DNA from: Streptomyces sp. NRRL S-337
Lineage (GTDB): Bacteria > Actinomycetota > Actinomycetes > Streptomycetales > Streptomycetaceae
Assembly: GCF_000720175.1 (NCBI RefSeq)
Contig: NZ_JOIX01000008.1
Coordinates: 91,679 to 155,678, forward strand
DNA length: 64,000 nucleotides
Direction: 5' to 3'
Below, piece after piece: positions 56,191 through 64,000 of the stretch. The stretch's first letter is position 1; each line of letters opens with the position of its first letter. The translations under genes were made by a program, and so were the position numbers. The notes beneath the pieces were generated by a model that worked only from the letters and a program-made list of their open reading frames with translations, made no database searches and had not been told where the DNA came from.

Positions 56191-57863
56191 GACGTCCGCC
56201 GTCCCGGGCCGCACTGCGGTCCTGGACGCGGCGCACGGACGCGGGACGGCTGCGCGCCCGGCTGCCCGGCCTCGCACTGTGGCTGCTGCTGTGCGTACCT
56301 CCGCTGCTCTACGCCCTCGAAGACCCCTCGGGACCACAGCGCTGGGCGACCCTGGCCGGCTTCCCGCTGCTCGCGCTGGCCGTGCTCGTCCGCCGGCGGG
56401 CCCCGCTGGTGGCGGTCGCGGTGCCGGTCGTGCCGAGCCTGGTGCTGTCGGTGCAGCTGTTCACCGGTGCGTACTTCCTCGCCCTGGCCGTGCTCGGGCA
56501 TCTCGCCGGGGTGCGGGTGGCCCGGGCCCGGCCCGCGCTGTGGTTCTTCACCGGCGTCGCGCTGGCCGGCGTACCGGTGTGCGCACTGGCCGCCCGCACC
56601 CTGTGGCCGTGGTTCACCTTCCTGATGACGCTGCTGCTGAACGTGGTGCTGCCCTGGCTGCTGGGCCGCTACCGCCGTCAGTACGCCGAACTCGTCCGCA
56701 CCGGCTGGCAGTTGGCCGACCGGATGGAGCGCGAGCAGCAGGCGGTGGCCGACCGCACCCGGCTGCGCGAACGGGCCCGGATCGCCGGCGACATGCATGA
56801 CTCGCTCGGCCACGAGCTGGCGCTGATCGCGCTACGGGCCGGTGCGCTGGAGCTGGATCCGGCGCTGGCCGCGGACCGCCGGGCGGCGGCCGGTGAGCTG
56901 CGGGCGGCGGCCGGTGCGGCGACCGAGCGGCTGCGGGAGATCATCGGCGTGCTGCGGACGGACGACGAGGGCGCGCCCCGGCGGCCCGCGGACGGGAGCG
57001 TGACGGAGCTGGTGGCACGCGCCCGGGCGTCGGGGATGACGGTGACACTGGAGCAGCCCGACGGGGCCGAGCCGCCCCACGCGGCGGAACGGCCGGGCGG
57101 CCCGGAGCAGCCGGGCGGGACGGAACGGGCCGGCGCGGAACAGGCCGGGGCGGCCGGCCTGCCCGGCATGACCGGACCCGCCGTGCACCGGCTCGTCCAG
57201 GAGGCGCTCACCAACGCCGCCAAGCACGCCCCGGGCGCGGCCGTCCGGGTGCGGATCGAGCGGGCGGAGGGGCAGCTTCGGGTCACCGTCACCAATGCCG
57301 CGCCGCCGCCCGGCCCCGCCCCGGCGGCGGTCTCCGGCGGCAGCGGACTGGTCGGCCTGGACGAGCGGGTACGACTGGCCGGCGGCGCCCTGCACAGCGG
57401 CCCGACCCCCGACGGCGGCTTCACGGTCGCCGCCCGGCTCCCCCTCACCGGCGGCCCGCTCACCGGCGCCAATGCAGCGCCCCAACCGACCGCCGCGGCC
57501 CGCGAGTTGGACCGGGCCCGGCGCCAGGTGCGGCGTCGGCTGCGCCAGACGGTGACCGTCCCGCTCGCGGTGACCGCCGCACTGCTGGTACTGATGGGCG
57601 TCTTCGCCCTGGTCAGCACCGAGTGGACGATCCTGGACCGGGCGAGCTACGACCGGCTGCGCCCGGGCATGCCGCGCGCGCAGGTGGACGGCCTGGTGCC
57701 GTTCTTCCACCTGGACGTGCCCCCGGGCGGCACCCCCGCACCGCCCCGCGGCTGGTCCTGCACGTACTACGGCATCGACCCCGACCCCGACGCGGCCTAC
57801 GAGCTGTGCTTCGCCGAGGGCCGTCTGGTCAGGAAGGCCGTCGCCCATCGCCGGGACCGCTGA
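56187..57863 (+). CDS. Sensor histidine kinase (HisKA_3) with a C-terminal membrane-anchored extracytoplasmic domain
   Basis: A 558-residue kinase: five or so N-terminal spans (residues about 25-155), a coiled linker, HisKA_3 region with His204 in AGDMHDSLGHELALIALRAG, and a HATPase domain with N box LVQEALTNAAKHAPG and GGSGLVGLDERVRLAGG. Unusually, after the kinase core (ending near residue 425) there is a further membrane span (VPLAVTAALLVLMGVFALV, about 455-475) and an 80-residue tail YDRLRPGMPRAQVDGLVPFF...WSCTYYGID...YELCF with two cysteines, resembling a BamE/SmpA-like small domain. GTG 56187 overlaps the regulator stop. Confidence 0.9.
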   Translation: MRRPPSRAALRSWTRRTDAGRLRARLPGLALWLLLCVPPLLYALEDPSGPQRWATLAGFPLLALAVLVRRRAPLVAVAVPVVPSLVLSVQLFTGAYFLALAVLGHLAGVRVARARPALWFFTGVALAGVPVCALAARTLWPWFTFLMTLLLNVVLPWLLGRYRRQYAELVRTGWQLADRMEREQQAVADRTRLRERARIAGDMHDSLGHELALIALRAGALELDPALAADRRAAAGELRAAAGAATERLREIIGVLRTDDEGAPRRPADGSVTELVARARASGMTVTLEQPDGAEPPHAAERPGGPEQPGGTERAGAEQAGAAGLPGMTGPAVHRLVQEALTNAAKHAPGAAVRVRIERAEGQLRVTVTNAAPPPGPAPAAVSGGSGLVGLDERVRLAGGALHSGPTPDGGFTVAARLPLTGGPLTGANAAPQPTAAARELDRARRQVRRRLRQTVTVPLAVTAALLVLMGVFALVSTEWTILDRASYDRLRPGMPRAQVDGLVPFFHLDVPPGGTPAPPRGWSCTYYGIDPDPDAAYELCFAEGRLVRKAVAHRRDR

Positions 57864-58431
57864 CGCCCGGCAGCCCGCCACTCCCTCATCCGGGTGGCCC
57901 GGGCGGCGACCACACCAGGTACGGCGTGCCAACTCACCTGCGAATCAGGGAAGTTGAGCGAACCCGCGGGCCACACGCACCTCCCTACCCGCGCGTTTCC
58001 CGATATGGCCGATTCCACCCCCTCAGGCGCCCTTGTACGAGATCCCTCCTGGAGAGAGGCTGCGGTGTGGCGCCGACCGGCCGCGGCGCGACACCGGTAC
58101 TTCCGCACACCGCAACTCCGCTGTGATCACACCTGAGTTGAGGAGGCGAACGCCGATCGTGTCCGCCCAGCTCCGCAGCCGTCCGCACCGAGGTGGCCGC
58201 GTGTCCGCGAGGCCGCACCGGGTCCCTGGTGACGTACCAGTCGTTCACCTTCCGCCCGAGTTCATGTCCGCCGGTCGAGGGAAGGCTCATCGAGTACGCC
58301 CCGGTCGGCCGTGTTCTCCGCCAGCCGGGTGAAGCGGACAGGAGCCCCCATGCCCGCACCCGGTCCCCCTCCCGCGGAGCGGATACAAAGGACAAAACCC
58401 CGCAAAGCGTCACAAGCCCCCAGGTGAGCCC
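57864..58431. other. 568-base intergenic region upstream of glgE
   Basis: No gene is supported; small frames here lack homology and typical codon use. It holds two related dyads: one at 57930-57956 (CAACT...AGTTG) and a stronger one at 58113-58140. The glgE promoter is probably in this region. Confidence 0.6.
58113..58140. promoter_or_regulatory. 28-bp dyad upstream of glgE with TGTGATCACA core
   Basis: Outer arms CAACTC (58113-58118) and GAGTTG (58135-58140) enclose the perfect palindrome TGTGATCACA (58122-58131). Twelve of fourteen positions in each half are symmetric. Such a long dyad suggests a dimeric repressor or activator controlling the glgE operon. Confidence 0.55.
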
Positions 58432-60431
58432 ATGATCGGTCGCATCCCTGTTCTGGACATCCACCCGCAGATCGATTGCGGCCGCCGCCCGGCGAAGGCC
58501 GTGGTGGGCGAGACCTTCGAGGTCTCGGCCACGGTCTTCCGCGAAGGCCACGGCGCGGTCGCGGCCAATGTGGTGCTGCGCAATCCCGCCGGCCGCTGCG
58601 GGCCCTGGACACCGATGCAGGAACGGGCGCCCGGTACCGACCGCTGGAGCGCCGAGGTCACCCCGGACATCGAGGGCCGCTGGACCTTCACCGTCGAGGC
58701 CTGGTCGGACCCGCTGGCCACCTGGCGCAAGCACGCCGCGGTCAAGATCCCGGCGGGCATCGACACCGAGCTGGTCCTCGCCGAGGGCGCCGAGCTGCAC
58801 GAGCGGGCGGCCGCCGATGTTCCCAAGAGCGACGGCCGGGAGGCGGTGCTGGCCGCCGTGGACGCCCTGCGCGACCCGCAGCTGCCCGCCGCCACCCGGC
58901 TCGCCGCCGCGCTCGCCCCGCAGGTCATCGAGGCCCTGGGCCGCCACCCACTGCGGGAACTGCTCACCGTCTCGCGCCCGATGCCGCTGGTCGTCGAGCG
59001 CCGCCGGGCCCTGTACGGCTCGTGGTACGAACTCTTTCCGCGCTCCGAGGGCGCGGTGGTCACCCCGGACGGCACGGCCGTCAGCGGCACCCTGCGCACC
59101 GCCGCCGAACGCCTCCCGGCCGTGGCCGCCATGGGCTTCGACGTGGTCTACCTGCCGCCCGTGCACCCCATCGGGACGTCCTTCCGCAAGGGCCCCAACA
59201 ACGCCCTGTCGGCCGGCCCGGACGACGTCGGCTCCCCCTGGGCGATCGGCTCGGCGGCCGGCGGGCACGACGCGCTCCACCCCGACCTGGGCACCTTCGA
59301 GGACTTCGAGTACTTCGTGCGCACCGCCCGCGACCTGCGGATGGAGGTCGCCCTGGACTTCGCGCTGCAGTGCTCGCCGGACCACCCCTGGGTCACCCTG
59401 CACCCCGAGTGGTTCCACCACCGCTCCGACGGCTCGATCGCGTACGCCGAGAACCCGCCGAAGAAGTACCAGGACATCTATCCGCTCGCCTTCGACGCCG
59501 ACTTCCGCGGGCTGGTCCGCGAGACCGAGCGGCTGCTGCGCTTCTGGATGGGCAAGGGCGTACGGATCTTCCGGGTGGACAATCCGCACACCAAACCGGT
59601 GGCCTTCTGGGAGAAGGTCATCGGCGACATCAACCGCACCGATCCGGACGTGCTCTTCCTCGCCGAGGCGTTCACCCGCCCCGCGATGGTGCACACCCTC
59701 GCCCAGATCGGCTTCCAGCAGTCGTACACGTACTTCACCTGGCGCAACACCAAGCAGGAGCTGACCGACTACCTCACCGAGCTGTCCGGCGCGTCCGCCG
59801 CCTATCTGCGGCCCAACTTCTTCGTCAACACCCCGGACATCCTCCACGCCTACCTCCAGGAAGGCGGCCGCCCCGCCTTCGAGATCCGTGCCGTGCTGGC
59901 CGCCACCCTGTCCCCCACCTGGGGCGTCTACGCCGGATACGAGCTCTGCGAGTCCACCCCGGTACGCCCCGGCAGCGAGGAGTACCTCGACTCGGAGAAG
60001 TACCAACTCAAGGCCCGTGACTGGGATGCGGCGGCGAAGGAGGGGCGTACCATCGCCCCGCTGATCACCGCCCTGAACCGCGTCCGTCGCCGGCACCCTG
60101 CCCTGCAGCAGCTCCGCAATCTGCACTTCCATCCCGTGGACAACGACGCCGTGCTCGCGTTCTCCAAGCGCGCGGGGCACGGCGACGGGACCGACACGGT
60201 GCTCACGGTGGTCAACCTCGACCCGCACCACACCCACGAGGCGACGGTGTCGTTGGACATGCCGGAACTCGGCCTCGGCCGGCACGAGTCCTTCCCGGTG
60301 CGCGACGAGCTCACCGGCGATACCTACCACTGGGGCAGGGACAACTATGTGCGCCTGGAGCCGGGCCGCTCGCTCGCGCCCGCCCATGTGCTGTCGCTGC
60401 GACCGTCCTCACCGATCGGAGGGTCACCCAA

Positions 60432-60435
<4 letters not shown>
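58432..60435 (+). CDS. glgE: Maltosyltransferase GlgE (alpha-1,4-glucan:maltose-1-phosphate maltosyltransferase)
   Basis: A 667-residue GH13_3 enzyme that adds maltose from maltose 1-phosphate to alpha-1,4-glucan. The N-terminal domains ([26 protein letters not shown]) and barrel text ([35 protein letters not shown]) are diagnostic. Nucleophile Asp383 ([11 protein letters not shown]) and acid/base Glu412 (FLAEAFTRP) are 29 residues apart, as in the characterised Streptomyces enzyme. AGGTGAGCCC precedes ATG 58432. It is the first gene of glgE-treS-pep2. Confidence 0.97.
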
Positions 60436-62150
<1,715 letters not shown>

Positions 62151-62484
62151 TGCCCCGGCCCTGACCGGGCACGGGCACCGAGCACCCCGCCCGTACGCGG
62201 CCGCATACCGCGTACGGGCGTTTTCTGACCTTTCGCTCGGGCAGGCTCCTTACTACCGCACGGGCCGGGTGAGCCCCCGGTGGTCCCGGGTTCGAGGGGG
62301 ACCGCCACGCAGCGGACACGCACATCGAACGACCGCTGCCGTACGGACGATCCCGACACCCCCGCCGGGAGGATCTTCACACCCTCCGTCCGGGGGTACC
62401 GCCACCGCGCCACCGCACAGTGAAGGCCGTATTCCGGGACACTTTGCCCTACCTGTCGTGTGCCCGGGGAAAGGACGCGACGCC
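62151..62484. other. Intergenic region between treS and the maltokinase gene
   Basis: It contains the intrinsic terminator at 62188-62225, so the maltokinase gene probably has its own promoter in the remaining 260 bases. No clear -10/-35 pair is seen. Confidence 0.55.
62188..62225 (+). terminator. Intrinsic terminator after treS
   Basis: CGCCCGTACGCGG and CCGCGTACGGGCG form a perfect 13-bp stem with a 7-base loop (CCGCATA), followed by TTTTC. It begins 38 bases after the treS stop and separates treS from the maltokinase gene. Confidence 0.88.
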
Positions 62485-63966
62485 ATGTCGGACACCGCCC
62501 CGACCCGTGCCACCCGCAACACCCCTGACCACCGTCCGCTCGTCACCGCCCCCGATCTGCTCTCCTCGCTGACACCGCTGCTCGCCGAATGGGTTCCCCG
62601 CCAGCGCTGGTTCGCCGGCAAGGGACGGCTGCTCACCGGCTTCTCCCTGCTGTCCGCGACCGAGCTGCTGCCGTGCACCGGCGACGGGACCTCGCCGGGC
62701 CTGCTGCAGCTGCTGGTCCGGGCCCAGCAGAGCTCCCCACCGAGCCGCACCCCGGCCGGCGGGGACCGCTACCAGCTGCTGCTCGGGGTCCATCCGGCGC
62801 CACCGCCCCAGCTGGCCCCGGCGGTGATCGGCCGGCCCGGCGGCGGCCCGCTGCGCGGCCGGGTGGTCTACGACGCACTGGTGGACAACCGGCTCTGCGG
62901 GCTGCTGCTGGAACGGCTGCGGATCCCCGGACGGCTGGGGGCCCTGCGCTTCTGCCGCGAACCCGACGCGGACATCCCCTCCGGTCTGCCGGCCCGGCCG
63001 ATCGCCGTCGAGCAGTCCAACTCCTCGATCGTGTACGGGGATTCGTTCATCCTGAAGGTCTTCCGGCGGGTCGAGCCGGGCATCAACCCCGATCTGGAAC
63101 TGCCCCGGGCGCTGGCGGACGCCAAGTGCGCCCGGGTCCCGGCGCCGGCCGCGTGGTTCGAGTCGGCGATCGCCGAGGAGAACGGCGAGGCGACCACACT
63201 GGGCGTGCTCCAGCCGTTCCTGCCCGGCTCGGCGGACGGCTGGCAGCTGGCACTCAATGCGCTGGCCGTCCGCGCCGACTTCACCGGCTCGGCCCGGGCG
63301 CTCGGGCACGCCACCGCGGAGGTGCACACCGCGCTGGCTCAGACGCTGCCGACCACCGAGCTGCGCCGCCCGCAGCTGGACGTGATCGCGGCGCAGATGA
63401 TCGAGCGACTGGAGGCCACCGCCCGGGCCGTGCCCGTGCTCCAGCCCTACCGCGCGCGGCTGCGCACCGCCTTCGACGCGCTGGCCGCCGTCGGGCACGA
63501 CGGCCGCAGCTGGGCCGCCCAGCGCATCCACGGCGATCTGCACCTGGGCCAGACGCTGCGCTCCGCCGACGAGGGCCGCTGGTCGCTGATCGACTTCGAG
63601 GGCGAACCGGCCCGTCCGCTGGCCGAGCGGCGCAAGCTGCAGCCCGCGGTGCGGGACGTCGCGGCGATGCTGCGGTCCTTCGACTACGCGGCGCGCAGCG
63701 GGCCGGCCGGCGCGGACCCCTGGGCGCTGGAGTGGGCCCGGCGCACCCGGGCCGCTTACTGCCTGGGCTACGCCGAGGCCGGCGGGCTCGATCCGCGTTC
63801 CGCGCCCGAGCTGATGCGGGCCTACGAGACCGACAAGGCGGTCTACGAGGTGCTCTACGAGGCCCGGCACCGGCCCGACTGGCTGTCCGTCCCGATGGCG
63901 GCCGTCCGACGGCTGGCGGCGGGCGGCGAACCGGCCGTGGGCGTGGACGGGACCGGCCCACCCTGA
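62485..63966 (+). CDS. pep2: Maltokinase (Pep2/Mak)
   Basis: A 493-residue kinase making maltose 1-phosphate, the GlgE donor. The N-terminal cap domain contains LLAEWVPRQRWFAGKGRLL, typical of Pep2. The aminoglycoside-phosphotransferase-like catalytic region has IHGDLHLGQTLRS (catalytic Asp351) and WSLIDFEGEPARPLAERR. ATP-binding lysine is probably in SFILKVFRR. AAAGGA precedes ATG 62485. glgB, the usual next gene, would start beyond the right edge. Confidence 0.95.
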   Translation: MSDTAPTRATRNTPDHRPLVTAPDLLSSLTPLLAEWVPRQRWFAGKGRLLTGFSLLSATELLPCTGDGTSPGLLQLLVRAQQSSPPSRTPAGGDRYQLLLGVHPAPPPQLAPAVIGRPGGGPLRGRVVYDALVDNRLCGLLLERLRIPGRLGALRFCREPDADIPSGLPARPIAVEQSNSSIVYGDSFILKVFRRVEPGINPDLELPRALADAKCARVPAPAAWFESAIAEENGEATTLGVLQPFLPGSADGWQLALNALAVRADFTGSARALGHATAEVHTALAQTLPTTELRRPQLDVIAAQMIERLEATARAVPVLQPYRARLRTAFDALAAVGHDGRSWAAQRIHGDLHLGQTLRSADEGRWSLIDFEGEPARPLAERRKLQPAVRDVAAMLRSFDYAARSGPAGADPWALEWARRTRAAYCLGYAEAGGLDPRSAPELMRAYETDKAVYEVLYEARHRPDWLSVPMAAVRRLAAGGEPAVGVDGTGPP

Positions 63967-64000
63967 CCCGACCCCCTGACCCGACTATGCGCCCCCGCCC

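Noticed and set aside
58033..58332. 99-residue frame upstream of glgE
   Set aside because: Arg/Pro-rich, no recognisable domain, poor start context; more likely leader or promoter DNA containing the dyad.

Overview
The window is a stretch of high-GC actinobacterial chromosome, most likely Streptomyces. The signs are strong third-position GC bias, frequent GTG starts, 4-base start/stop overlaps, rare TTA codons, a tandem glycine riboswitch in front of gcvT, paired SseB-like proteins, a GlgE/TreS/maltokinase locus, two secreted M4 proteases and duplicated L,D-transpeptidase lipoproteins. It is ordinary chromosome rather than a mobile island: no tRNA, rRNA, CRISPR array, insertion sequence or origin was recognised.

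Left part (1-16 kb). The edge cuts an operon on the minus strand that matches a vWA-MoxR-associated (VMAP) ternary conflict system: a trypsin-co-occurring small protein, a trypsin-like protease fused to a VMAP-C-like domain, and a MoxR-type AAA ATPase that runs off the window. The protease gene holds an in-frame TTA codon, so bldA control is plausible. Next come a thioesterase and a divergent TRIC/UPF0126 channel, an M1 aminopeptidase, a complete oligopeptide ABC importer operon (oppC, substrate-binding lipoprotein, oppB, oppD, oppF) with tandem 11-bp repeats upstream of the binding-protein gene, two SseB-like proteins and a P-loop kinase-like protein.

Middle (16-43 kb). A tandem glycine riboswitch precedes gcvT, gcvH and glyA, followed by an APC permease and the Fe-S serine dehydratase sdaA: a glycine/serine catabolic block. 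A VapBC-like pair with an AT-rich start follows. Then comes a DedA-PAP2-PAP2 operon divergent from blaI-M56 across clustered GTAGAC/GTCTAC half-sites, which suggests inducible undecaprenyl-phosphate recycling. A two-component system, a glycosyltransferase, a GH25 lysozyme without a signal peptide, nadE, a DsbA/CcdA-like pair, a HATPase regulator, an enoyl-CoA hydratase and two L,D-transpeptidase lipoproteins complete this part.

Right part (40-64 kb). glgX (debranching) is followed by four ABC exporter half-transporters in two heterodimeric pairs. The first pair carries TTA codons in both genes. In the second pair one nucleotide-binding domain has lost nearly all its ATP-binding motifs. Two M4 (thermolysin-family) proteases with a shared upstream element follow, then a LuxR-type response regulator with a sensor kinase that has an unusual C-terminal membrane-anchored domain, and the glgE-treS-pep2 pathway that builds alpha-glucan from trehalose via maltose 1-phosphate.

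All functional calls come from reading motifs and from family knowledge; no database search was run.
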